A stretch of 64,000 nucleotides of DNA from Auricularia sp. M13 (taxonomy: Eukaryota; Basidiomycota; Agaricomycetes; Auriculariales; Auriculariaceae), in assembly GCA_037042915.1 (NCBI GenBank), contig CM073195.1, positions 3,968,001-4,032,000 of the forward strand, written 5' to 3'. The translations under genes were made by a program, and so were the position numbers. Positions 34,789-49,270 of the stretch are shown in pieces; position 1 is the first letter of the stretch, and each line of letters starts with the position of its first letter. The notes under the pieces are model-generated. The model did not search any database, had not been told where the DNA came from, and saw nothing but the letters and a program-made list of their open reading frames with translations.

Positions 34789-35435
34789 CTTGGATATGAA
34801 GCTCGAACGGGAATCCCTAAGGTCGCTGTAATTTGTCAAATGCAGCGCTGGCAAATATCATGTCTGCTTTCAATTTTCACTTGAGCGAATGCTCACACTT
34901 CAGAAACACTGCCGGGTACCCAGGGTATGAATACAATGTCATGGACAGCGCTTATGATTGCGTACGTCTGGTGAGCGGCCCTAGATCACAGAGAAACTTG
35001 AGAGTTAAGGTCAACGGCATGTTCGTCGATAAACGCATTCTTCGCGTCTGTCTCGACCTTCCCAACGCCTTGTACGGCATTTTGGTCGTCTCCCAGGCGG
35101 GAGGCGGTTCGTGACCAACATTACGCCTGGAAGTGGGCTCCAGAATGCACTTTCACCATCACGCCCAACGCCGCACAGTGGGGCCTCGTGTCCGAGGTAG
35201 CCAAAGGGTCTATTTTCTGGGATAACCCCCATAAACTTTGGGTACTACCTAGTATCTAGGGCCCCACATACTGGGGGTACCACATAGTAGGGGCCTCTTT
35301 CCTGCCAAAATTTTGAAGTCTCCGACCGAGTACATTGTAGGTATAATGCTAGACCGTGTCTGTGTGCCCGATTCCGCCCCAGATCGATTCAAAACCTGGT
35401 CTACACCGGGTAGTGCAGGCGCAGAGCCTCCGAAT
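34789..35435. other. Intergenic between convergent genes
   Basis: Short imperfect palindromes built on GGTACY and GGGGCCC occur at 35225-35290. No gene was recognised. Confidence 0.4.
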
Positions 35436-37618
35436 TCATTCGGTTTCCCCGTGAGAGTGCGAGGAATGCGAGCCCGCCCTAATATCTGGCGCTTCATCCT
35501 CCGGACCTTCAACTGCGATGCTCATCGACGCTGCATCTGGCTCTAATAGAGCCACGCGCTTCACCTCCTTAGCGGTTTCGACAAGCTTGAGGAACACTTC
35601 AGAGAAGCATGCAGTACTCGACGTCAGCCGAACGTGTTCCGTCAAAGGTGTCGACCGTCCACGCTCTTGCCAAGTTCGATCAATTGACGACGCCAGCGCC
35701 GCCAGGACACGCGTCCTCGGGTTCCTGGGCGTCATCTCACTTTGGTGGTCGATGCCGAGCAGCCGGCAGACGTCAGAAAGCATGTCTAAGACATCTGTGA
35801 TGAAATATGAGATCTCATAGGCCTGTGCCCACTCCACCAACCAACGGTGGATCAGTGGACAGGTAGACAGGACGAGATCCTTTCTTTCGTCCGATATCTT
35901 CGACTCGCTCATCCCCATGACGCGCAGCGCCGGCTTCAACGCCCTGAAGAGCTCGGGGCTGTGGGCCCAAAGCGTATTTCGCGCCAGCGTCGCGAATAAA
36001 GCTTTGCATGCGTAGTCGTCTACCTGCTCAGCCGAGTTAGCATATGAAGCGCCAGCAAGCACGAGCTGACGCACGTTTTTCGCGGAGCACCTTCCAATCA
36101 CCGCCAGTATGAACTTGGCCATAGATCGCGGTGGCAAGTTTTTCAGTCGGACACGGCCGGATGTCGCGGCAGCATCCTGGGCGAAGTGCGCTTCGAGAGA
36201 TAGCGCAACATCCTGAGCCAGGAGCAGTAACTCAAACGCCTGCCCTGGTGCAGCATCCGTGCCGCAGGAGTCCATGAAGAACATCATGCACTGAAGGATA
36301 GGATGACGCTCGGCATAATGACTTGGAAGCTCGAGATATTTGAGGATAGGCGACATCTGAGCAAGACGGAGAATAGGTTTACGGCCATCGTGTGGTCCCT
36401 CGAACGGCCAGAGACAGCGCCACGTCCATTTGGTGAGGTCAGAGTGGTCGAACCGTCTCATCAGCCACTCCAGCGCCACCTACTCGTATGGCATACGAAT
36501 TTCACCGTCACCATCGACCTGAGAGTGAGAGATGTCTGATTGACAGAGATATACGAACTCATAATCGTACTCGATCCACGAGGCTGCGCTGAGCACCCTT
36601 TCGAGGCCCGGCCTTCCTTTGTCGGACGGCAGAGGAGAGTCGGTCCCGGGATGTGAGAAGACATTGGTGGCTGCGAACAGCGCTCGAAGAACTAGCCAAG
36701 CCTGGGGTGACTTGTATGGGCTGAGGTTCCAAGCGGGTAGTTTGGTGGATAGATGTCGTCCGTAATGCCAGCATGCAAATTGTATGGAGGGAAGAACGGT
36801 CGTAATCAGATAGAAGGTGAGCAGCGCACACGATGTAATTATAGCGGGCACCGCTACGCATTTGTGTAGCATCCATAGTAGTTGGAGAATACCCAAGAAG
36901 AAAAGCGCAAGGGCAGCTTGGAGTAGCAACAAGGGGAGCGATGTGGCTATGCCTTCGACTTTCCACGATTCGAGTCCTGCCAGCTTGGCCTGCCTGACGG
37001 CAAGCCCGTCTCTGGATGACTGGCGGTATCGGTGTTCATATTCGGAGATCCACTGCTTAGAAACGATCGCGATGAATGCAGAGGAAAGACTGAGGAGCAG
37101 TGCAAGAAACCAGTAGACGTTGATGAGGACGGCCTCAGAATCCGGCACGGCAGAGACGCTGGGAGCGGGGCGAGCCGTGTTGTTCAAGGACCTAGCAATA
37201 TCAAGGAGCAGTTGCACAGTAGCGTCGCCTGAATCAGAATAGAGCCATTGGTAGCTCTCGATCGTGAATGCTGTCACGACGGCCGAAAAAAGTCCGGCCT
37301 TGAGGCGAATTTCAGCGCAGGCTTCTAAAGAATTAGACAGAAAAATTGCTCACAAAGACCAAGACAGTGTCAATTTGTTGATGGAAAGACTTGCACATTC
37401 CGTCGTCATACTTGTCCGCGACTTCGGAATACTTTTTCCATGCCTCGTTCGCATTGCTCGGCGAGGCGTAGCGCAAAGGCCTGTCACCTCTGACTTTCTC
37501 GGCGGTCTCTTGGAAGGCCCTCTATACGCAGCTTGAGCTGAAGTACGGATTATGGACTATCACATACCACCGTGGCCCACTGGATTAACCGCTCTTCCTC
37601 TGTCCCAAGGATAGACAT
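35436..37618 (-). CDS. DUF6535-containing membrane protein
   Basis: Four exons (37568-37618, 37354-37521, 36519-37298, 35436-36479) join in phase to 680 residues. The N-terminal part has the DUF6535 signature: AWKKYSEVADKYDDGM before the first membrane segment, AGLFSAVVTAFTIESYQW, then INVYWFLALLLSLSSAF ending SKQWI. Four membrane segments are visible, at about 74-92, 131-153, 191-215 and 222-246. A long soluble helical tail (about 350-680) ends in an acidic, His/Ser-rich stretch. This family is expanded in mushroom-forming fungi and has no established function. The third intron carries an in-frame stop, which supports its removal. Confidence 0.85.
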
Positions 37619-38079
37619 GGCGAGTGATAGTGGGATGGAGGGAAGCAATGCGGCTATTCAACTGTACAGCCTGTAGAGTTCCGTTCCCTGGCGCCTGCGA
37701 CTGTGAGTAGAAGGTAACAACACGGTGCCGTCCGTCGGACAGCCTCTCGGCGCACCGGCGGTTACAATGTATCCAGAGCTCTTGTTCGGGGAGTCCTCTC
37801 TTCGAGAAATACTATGCAAGATTGCGCGAAAGCAGGACTGCAAAACATCGATCGGTCGTACGGTCATACTACTTCCGTTGTGGTACTAAGCAAGTGCCAC
37901 CGACGCACCTCGCAATCTAGAACCGTTATCTAACCCAAAAGACCACTCCGCGTTCGATGCGGGCCCCGGGGCATCCATTTCAACCGGCTGGATAGAATTC
38001 GGACATTGCAGAAAATAAAAATACAATTCAAAGCCCGCCGTAACTCCACTCCGACCCGTCCGACACGTTGAGATGATGC
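37619..38079. other. Intergenic
   Basis: The stretch holds the upstream region of the DUF6535 gene and the unrelated flank at which the WSC/CBM1 partial copy begins. Nothing else was seen. Confidence 0.4.
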
Positions 38080-39642
38080 AACAGCGACAACACGCCCGCG
38101 CGCTGCCGCTGAGCGCAGCTGTGCGACGCCAAGGGGTTCAGCATCTCTGATGTCGAGTACGGCGGCGAGTGCTCGTGCGGTGACGCGTTCGCGTGGCCGC
38201 CCGTGCTGCGCCCGACGAGCGCGTGCGACATGGCGTGCGCGAGCGATGCAGCGCTGATGTGCGGTGCGGAATGGCGCACGCGGCTGTACACGAAGAACGC
38301 GGCGTTTGTCCCTGCAACGACGGACATTACGGATCTGGCGACCACAAGCGGCTCAACTGACTCGGCTACGGCGACCAGCACGGAGACGAGCACCAGCACT
38401 AGCATTAACGCTTCGACGTCGACGTCTACGAGCATGTCTACGAGCACGAGCACGTCCACGAGCACCACGAGCAGCGCTACAAGCACCAGCACGACTTCCT
38501 CGACGAGCACTACTACTAGCGCGACTACTTCGACGGGCACCAGCGCGAGGACGTCGTCGAGCACGTCTACCTCCACATCGACGTCCATGACCGCGAGCAC
38601 CAGCACTAGCACGACGCCGACCTCGACAAGCACGAGCACGACAACTACGACGACGACGACCACTTCTTCCGGCTCTACTGCGACGCAGCCGGCTTCGGCG
38701 TACGGCCAGTGCGGAGTACGTGCCTAACTTTGTCTCTGCTTGCTGTGTACTCACAACTCATCCAGGGCATCAACTGGAGCGGTCCTACGACTTGCACGAG
38801 CGGATACTACTGCCGCTTCTCGGACCAGTATTACTCGCAGTGCGTGCCAGGTACCGCTGCAACGACTACGACCACCACGAGCGGCTCGTCTTCCACCGGC
38901 TCGAGCGGCAGCTGCACGAATCCTATCACGCAATGGTCGCAGTGCGGCGGTCAGAACTGGGGCGGCTCGACTTGCTGCGTCGACGGATACTAGTGCCAGT
39001 GGATTTCCGAGTACCTGAGCCAGTGCATTCCCAACCAATCTTCTTCCGCTTATTACTCGCGCTACGGAACGGCGCCTGCCTCGACCTCGACTTCGGCAAC
39101 TACGAGCAGCTCGACCTCCACGTCCACAACGACCGCTACGACGAGCACGACGACTTCCACTACGATGACGACGTCTTCGACTACGTCGCGCTCGACGACC
39201 GCCACGACGACTACAACTGCATCCGGCTCATCTTCGACGGGCTCCTGCACCTATCCCATCATGCAGTGGTCGCCGTGCGGCGGCCAGAACTGGGGTGGCT
39301 CGACTTGCTGTGTCGACGGCTTCTACTGCCAGTGAATCTCCGAATACTTGAGCCAGTGCATCCCCAACTAATTCTCCTCCGTATACTACTCGCGCTACGG
39401 CACGGCGCCCATGTTCACCTCGACTACGACGACTATGACTGCGGTAGGCTCGACCGCGACGTGCACGTCCGCTTCTAGTGCCGTTGCTCACTCCGGTCAG
39501 TGTGGTGGTGGTCAGGGATGGACGGGCGGCAGGGTGTGCGTGTGCCCGTACACTTGCGTCAAGTCAAACGGTCGTGAGTTGACCATCACCCCTCTGTTTC
39601 CTCTTACTGACTGTCGCTCAGACTACTCTCAATGTCTCTAAA
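38080..39642 (+). pseudogene. Truncated inverted copy of the WSC-CBM1 gene
   Basis: The sequence matches the last half of the gene at 5928-9178, from mid-WSC5 (GDAFAWPPVLRPTS) through the Ser/Thr linker and all four CBM1 modules to the final YSQCL. It lies in the opposite orientation. It lacks the signal peptide and WSC1-4. In-frame stops interrupt CBM1-2 (near 38991) and CBM1-3 (near 39333 and 39368), and linker lengths differ. The intron inside CBM1-1 is retained, so the copy arose through DNA, not through a processed transcript. Confidence 0.9.
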
Positions 39643-40011
39643 CATCCATGTTCCTTCATCCTCTTTCGTCATAATGTATGTCTATTTCATACGGAATCGC
39701 GTCTTTTTCGGGCTTCATTTTACACTGCCTGTGTATCCCTCTGTCTCTATCTCTGTGCATCGCCACTCAACGTGTAGTTATTCGCCTCATCTGTATCCTT
39801 ACAAGTTACTCTCGTTCTCAATCTGACGCTCTTTGGATGCAGGACACACCGAAATGCGACTTCATAGTACATATTGCTCGCATTGTTCCTGGGAAGACAA
39901 GCTTCGGCCTTCTGCTTGAACCGATTCATGTTCGATGTATGTATTCAGAAGATCTCATCAACGGCATTCAGCTGCGTACTAGTCAGATACGTGTACTAAG
40001 TAACAATTCAC
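39643..40011. other. Intergenic
   Basis: No gene was recognised. This is the 3' flank shared by the convergent WSC/CBM1 copy and SDR3. Confidence 0.4.
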
Positions 40012-41090
40012 CTAGATCCAGTTGCGATCGCCGTGCTGGCTTACGAATTTCCCTGAGTCCTCTGGAGTGCTGCGTTCGAGAACGGCAAGCATCATACTGA
40101 CAGACTCAGGGGGTCCATGGGCCCCTTCCAGCCCGGCGGCGCAGACTTGACGGCGCTTGCGGCCATCTCCTGTAGTCTGGCAAGGTCCTCGGGGTTCTCT
40201 GCATAATCGTCAGGAAAATGTCCCTCCGGGGGACTGTGTAACATGAGGCTCAGTGCTCACTCGGCGGTGCGCTCCCATCCGTCTTCACCATGCCAGGAGC
40301 TATTGTGAGGAACGTGAAGCCTTCGTCCTTGTACTTGACTGACGATGATGCCTCGCGTTAGATATTCTGCATTGGACAGCTTGGCGACGCGATACTCACC
40401 AGCGTACTTAACGTTGACCATCTCAACGCCCGCCTTAGTAATGCAGTACGCCGGGTAGTACTTGTGCCCGGTCGCGAGCGCGAAGGCGGTATCGGTCAGG
40501 CCGGTGCTTAGGGTGAGAACCTGCTTGAGAGTCCCTTTGCGAAGGAGCGGGAGGAATGCGTTGGTCGGAAGGATGGCACCGAGCACATTCGTGTCGAACA
40601 ACTGCCTGAACTCCTGCACAAGGTCCTCCTGCGTAGGGCTGAGCAGTCTCAGTGTCAATGTGGAAGGTCCACGGCATAGATCGCACGCACAATTCGTCAA
40701 TCGCGGTCCAGGGGAACGCGCCCATGATGGCGCCGTTGTTGATCAGCACATCCAGCGTGCCGCCAGTCACTGCGGCCACGGCTTCGGCTGCGGCCTACGA
40801 GGAGACTCTCACTGATTTAGTCTGCAATAATGCGATGGCGCACCTTCAGAGATGTAGGATCCACAATGTCGGCTTTGAGGAGGTGGACGTTGTTGGACTT
40901 GCTCCTCAATGCTTGCAGGCCGGGCGCTCCGTCGGGGTTACGCGCCAGCGCGAAGACGGTGTTATCGGGTTTGTTGGAGAGCTGCACAACAAATTCGAGC
41001 TGTCGAGGATGTTAACGAGTATAACAATTCGGACAAGGCGTGTCTAACTCCGATCCCGCGAGAAGCGCCAGCGACGACGTAGGAAGGCAT
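40012..41090 (-). CDS. Short-chain dehydrogenase/reductase (SDR copy 3), C-terminal frame break
   Basis: The start at 41090 gives MPSYVVAGASRGIG (exon 41049-41090). Further exons encode FVVQLSNKPDNTVFALARNP, LDVLINNGAIMG, the LFDTNVLGAILPTNAFLPLL core and the active-site segment YPAYCITKAGVEM. Near 40115 the frame is lost in a run of five C. One more C would restore PESVSMMLAVLERSTPEDSGKFVS and a stop at 40012, matching SDR1 and SDR2. As sequenced the protein stops early, about 25 residues short. A homopolymer miscall is as likely as a real mutation. Catalytic residues are intact. Confidence 0.78.
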
Positions 41091-42034
41091 TGTAGAGTTG
41101 GGGGCCACAGATAACTGGACGCGCTTTTGAGTTCTCGTTCTCAGACAGTTAGTCAGCAACTAATTTGCGTTTTCGCTCTCAGATAATTAGTCAGCTACCG
41201 ATGACTAAGCCGTCTGCGAGGTCATTGTTCCGCCCCTGCGGACCAGTCGGTCAAGGTGCCTTGAAAATCTCAACTGGTGACGACTCTCACAAGAAGACGC
41301 ACTCGGTATCTACAGCCAACATGCGAATCGGCACTAGCACCGTCGCGTTGCCCTCCGGAATTAGCCAGAGTACCCACCAAGCGCCACTTTGGCGTTCTAT
41401 CCGAGCCCCTGAGTGCTGAAAAAGCCACGCTAGAGCCTGTATTGTGCAGGTTGTGTCGAGTACGCTGCGGAAATTCTCAACCAGAGCGTCGGATGTCTCG
41501 CTTCATACTCTTGCTTTCAATATGACAAGCAGTAGTCTTGTCAGAGGCGGGGAAGCACGTACTATTCGTCGATTTTGGCGGCACTCGTACCTTCAACGAT
41601 GCACGATCTGTGAGATTGCTTTCAACTAAGGAAGGGGCAAATCATCACAGCTGAATCAGAGCTGAGAATCATTTCGGGACGATTCACGTCCGGGCCGTCG
41701 GCTGGCACGGTCTGCAATGTGAATGTCATTATCTGCCCACTCTAACACTGGAACCGACAAAGACTCGCGGACGTTTCTACTTACTCTAAATCAAATTTGA
41801 CTAGATAGTCCTGCACGGCTGTTAGGCTCGAAGCTCACTATGATCGAAGCAACCTGGCGCGATGCTCTTCCTCTGAATCGGCTTATAATTGCTCAGCACA
41901 GCAATTACAGCCGTGTACCGTTGTGCGTCTCTCCCCGTCTGTGACCGGGAATCCTGGCTCAACTGCTCCCATTTCACATCATCCCATGGTAGTCTGCAAA
42001 ACTGATACTCTACACAAATCCTACGATTCTACGT
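41091..42034. other. Intergenic
   Basis: This is the upstream flank of SDR3 and downstream flank of SDR4. Nothing was recognised. Confidence 0.4.
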
Positions 42035-43205
42035 TTACAGCCACTGTCGGTCACCCTTATGACTGAGAAACTTGCCCGAATCCTCCACCTTCGCGTTATC
42101 AATGACGCTGAGTATCATCCGCACGCTCTCGTCCGCGTCGATCGGGCCCTTCCAGTCTGGCGCGTATTTAAGGAACGCCTGGCGCATCTCTTTCAGCTTC
42201 TGCATGACCTCCGGCGGCACTGAAAGTGCAAAATCAGCGGCGAGGAAATGGAGAAAAGTGAGGGGAAGGCGGAAACGCGCTTGCTTACGGTGTCCGAAGT
42301 CGCTCTCCGTCTTCTTGATGACGCCGGGCGAGACAGTGAGGAAGACGAAGCCGTCGTTTTTGTACTTGACTACTCCATTCCAAGTTTCAATTTAGCTTTC
42401 CGCACCCGGCAGCGAGGGAGCCAGTCGTGCCGCGCACCTGCATATTTGACCATAACCATCTCGACGGCCATCTTCGTAACACCATATGCCGGGGCGAACG
42501 CGTACTCCGCGGCACGCACGCACTCGGGATCGGCCATACCAGAGCTGATGGACAGCACTTTCTTCAGTGTGCCGCGTTTGAGGAGCGGGAGGAAAGCATT
42601 GGTGGTCAGGACGTAGCCGATGACGTTCGTCTCGAAGGACGTGCGGAAGTCATGCAGCAGGTCTTCAGTTGTCGGACTGTTGAGTTTCAGCATCGCAGTT
42701 AGACGTTAGTAGGCGCGGGAAAGGAAGGGGAAAATGCAAGAGCAGGTGGGAAATGAGGAGCATGATGAGGAGGAAGAGGGGACGCACTATTCATCGATTC
42801 CGATGAACGAGAACTGCTCGCTGACATAGATCGCGTTATTCACGAGCATGTCGAGTGAGCCGCCCGTCTTGGCCGCCACGGTGTCGGCAGCCGTCTCACA
42901 CGCGCAGAGTCAGTATCCCGCACACTCTGCTCATAAAACGCGCACCTGGAGGGCCGCAGCATCCGTGATATCCGCCTTGATAACGTGCACGTTGCTCGCC
43001 GCGGCTTGGAGCGCCTGCAGCCCCGCCGACTTGTCCGGATTGCGCGCGAGCGCGAAGACGATGCTGCCCGGCCGCTTGGACAACTGTGCGACGAACTCGA
43101 GCTACGTTCAGATTTGGTCAACGCTGACAGTTTGTGAGCTGAGTGGTGGGGATGGGAGCGCACCCCGATGCCGCGAGACGCGCCTGCGACGACGTAAGAT
43201 GGCAT
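42035..43205 (-). CDS. Short-chain dehydrogenase/reductase (SDR copy 4)
   Basis: Six exons (43164-43205, 42946-43101, 42788-42894, 42438-42676, 42289-42369, 42035-42219) give 269 residues. Motifs are GASRGIG at 8-14, VNNAI in place of the NNAG/NNGA turn, LSISSGM, and catalytic Tyr and Lys in AYGVTKMAVEM. The C-terminus EDSGKFLSHKGD is conserved with copies 1 and 2. It is intact and more divergent than copies 1-3. The same intron phases as SDR1 show common descent. It should be an NAD(P)-dependent oxidoreductase of unknown substrate. Confidence 0.88.
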
Positions 43206-44910
43206 GTTTCAACTTTCGCTGGGATGCAAGTGGGAGGTAACATTCCAAGGCCGCGCGCCGTCCCCCTTTTGTGTCGACCAGTAACATTGAAGCCGGCGCC
43301 GAGGCGAATCGTCATCCCCCATCCCGCAACGCTAAAATGGAAATGATCTCTGGAAACTCACCTCTGGGTTTCGCAGAAGGCCCATTCAGAGCCGCGAAGC
43401 GACGTGACCAGCGCAGCATACCTAGTGGATAATCTGCGAATCTAGGCGGTGTCGTCGATGCGTCCGATGCACCGGCGCAGCAGGGGCGCGAGTTCGAACG
43501 TGAAGCTTGAAGCTTGAAGTTTGGACGAGAGGGACTTTTGTCATCCTCCGAGCTTCCGACGTCGGCAATGGGGTTCCATACTGAGCACGAAGACTGGGAT
43601 AGTACCTATGCAAAGCCGTGAGCTCCCGGACACGCGCGAAAGAATGTGCAGAAACCTACCCATCCGCATATCACGCGCTTCAGAGTGAGGCATGCGGTGA
43701 AAGGGAGGGCTTCCTGGATTCTTTTTCTTTTTCTGTTAGAAGATAATCCTTCAAATTCTAATCAGCGCGTTTTTTCGAAGGTTTCTATGATTGGAAGCGT
43801 CTCCTGTACGTCCCACGTACGGGAAGAATGTTGGGCTTAGCATATCCGCGAAGATGACTGGATCCGCTTTGCGTGTTCCTGACCGGCAAGTCTCGGGACT
43901 CGCCTGACTTTCGGGTGACGCGTTTAGAAAGAACATTGGGCCAGTAACAATACAGTCGAGCGAAAAGAAAAAGCAGTGATGCACAAGTAAATGTACCTGC
44001 AGCGAGCACAGGGCGCAGGCTATATAGGGCGCTGGTCAAGCGGTGTGTGTCAAAGGAGCCGGAAGCGAACGAGGAGGAAGGTCGGGTTGGAACCCCGCTC
44101 TCCCACCTCCTCCTCCGACTAGGCACCGACAACACGAGCGCCGACGCGGATGAAAGCCCACGAACAGTCATTCGTATTGCGTACCCCGCGCAACATTGGC
44201 GTGTTCACCGTCGGCTGCTTAATGGCTCGTTCGAGACCGCGGTGGGGGTTTTGTCTAGCCATGCTGTCTGTTGCCATAGGATTTGCGTACCCGGGCCGCT
44301 GATTTGGTCGCTCTGGACACCTTGGAATACGCAGCACCTCCTCCTGCATCACGTCTGGTGCTACTGCGCTGCAGGCCGGGCTCCAAGGGCTCTCTCATTT
44401 CCTGTTAAAACCCGGCAGGTTGGACTCTGGAGTGTGCGTCTGGATATGACGGGGCTATGGAAAAGTTCTTCGCAGAGCCATTCGGATATCTGGTCCTCGT
44501 GCTGCTGCGAGTACAGATCCTGACCACGCTCAGCGCTTTCGGAAGGCTTGTAATGCTGTCCGCTGCCGGTGCTCTCCCGGTATTCTTCTCGACTGCTCGC
44601 TGCCAGATCTGAATTGTAACCCGCATTTTTGCGACCGCTCTGGTTCATATTCTGTTTAATGCTTGTTCCCTTGGTCGCGCGATCGCACTTGGCAGCACTT
44701 GCTCTCGCATTCACCATCGGTAGCTCTGTTGGGCTCCGAGCTGGTGTTTTCGCTTGTACTCTTGAGGCAGCGTAAACTGAGACTTTACGCTTCCTGGACC
44801 CTTCGGCGCTGGCAACAGTACTATTTGTTTGCAAGGCCCGTAATCTAAGAGAATGTTTTCGGAACTGCAGCAACCACTGTAATTCTCTGCGCTGCACTCT
44901 ACAGCCAAGT
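43206..44910. other. Intergenic, no firm gene
   Basis: Open frames on both strands (for example 44047-44523, +) lack recognisable domains. Nothing is supported. Confidence 0.4.
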
Positions 44911-45090
44911 GCGATATGTGATGGCTCACAAACTTGCCCGAGTCCGCCGGCGTGCTGCGCTCGAGCACCGCGAGCATATCGCGCACCGACTTCGCATGTT
45001 GCGCCAGCCCGTCCAGCCCGGAGGCGCGAGCTTCAGATGCTAGCTCGGATCGCGTGCGCCTTCGCGAACTTCGGCGAGTCCTCTGCGTCA
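44911..45090 (-). pseudogene. SDR C-terminal fragment
   Basis: The minus strand reads SVRDMLAVLERSTPADSGKF, the last conserved block of the SDR copies, within otherwise unrelated sequence. No Rossmann or active-site part is nearby. It is a relic of a fifth copy. Confidence 0.7.
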
Positions 45091-45493
45091 AAATTCTCAG
45101 CTTCCCGGGACTGCGACCAAAAGTGAACTTGTACTACGCACCGGAGGGCAGCTCTGTCACCTCCGAGGTCTGCACAGCGCCGAGACAGATGGAGGACAAT
45201 TCGGAGCATCTCAGTGGACGAAGATTCCGAGACGTCACCTATCAGTTGTTTTGCATGTTATTGCGTCGGCTCAGCGGGACAACAGCATGCGTGTGAGGGA
45301 CCGCGTTCCTGCAGCTTCCAGCGCTAATGGTAATGACTCCCCTGGACGACGGCCGAGCTCTACCACTGCTCTCGCTGAAGTTCAGAGGCCGGGACTCTTT
45401 GGCACTGTTGTTTCAGCGACCCAAAGCGTACATGTCATTGACCGTAAAATATCGCCTACAAGTCCGAGCGCCCCTCCTCATATACACCTTGAC
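45091..45493. other. Intergenic
   Basis: This is the XPB gene's 3' flank. No feature was recognised. Confidence 0.4.
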
Positions 45494-48440
<2,947 letters not shown>

Positions 48441-48557
48441 GGTGGTGCAAGACCAAGCTTCTGCGGGACCCGCCGAATCCTCGCGCTCACTTGGTTCCGG
48501 GTCGGAGTTCGGATCCGTGTGAGGACCCTGGCAACACACTGCCGCGACTGGAATAAC

Positions 48558-49080
48558 TCACGAGCGGTACGCTGGAAAGATATTATCATCATCGCGCTCA
48601 AGGGGGTTAACATTCAAGGCGTTGTGGAGCACAGGCCGCAGGCGTAGGCCATTTGAAAGCGCCGCATTCACAGCGACCCCTTTATCCGGCAAGCTGGGCG
48701 GGGTCGCTGCTTCGACGGTCGTGTACTGCAATATTTGGCGACGCCAGCCTCTAAACCGTTCCTGCTCACCCCGGAGCTGAGCGGGATACAGGTGGAGCTG
48801 CACGCCGTCTCTGGTTGCTTTGCCGCGTTACGGATCGACGTTCACTGTCTTCCTGCAGCTTGATGTGCTCAAACGCGTTAGGCTTTACATTGGCGTCTTG
48901 TCGCATCTGATCAACGACAACTTCGGGGCAAGGTGGTCCGCGTCGCGGTTTCATAGGCTCTTTCGATGGTATTGACGCGCTCGACGACCCTGTCTTGCGG
49001 GCATTTATTGAAGCTAGAAATTTTGCAGCCCGTGCGGACGCCAGCTTTCTCATCGTCGGCGACAATATATCAGGACGCAT
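48558..49080 (-). CDS. Hypothetical protein, two-part model
   Basis: One frame from 49080 reads [20 protein letters not shown] and then a Lys/Arg/Pro-rich stretch. A second frame ending at 48558 reads [19 protein letters not shown] and [17 protein letters not shown] with protein-like composition. A short intron around 48800-48835 could join them but no consensus boundary is convincing. I recognise no family. It lies between XPB (same strand) and a divergent WSC pseudogene. Confidence 0.3.
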
Positions 49081-49270
49081 CAGGATTTCAAAACGGACGA
49101 CTGGCCGTTCCCGAAATTTTTGAAACCGATCGACAACGAGAGTTGGAGTTGAAGTTCCGCAGGATGCCGCGCGGCCCGCTCCCCACACCCTCCAGCCCGT
49201 TCGCAAATCTTGCTCTATATGATGGCGCGGTGCATCATGGGTCTGCTATAATCCGATTCCCTGCACAACC

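Noticed and set aside
44047-44523. 158-codon plus-strand frame
   Set aside because: No domain or family resemblance, and Trp/Cys/His-rich composition typical of chance translation.
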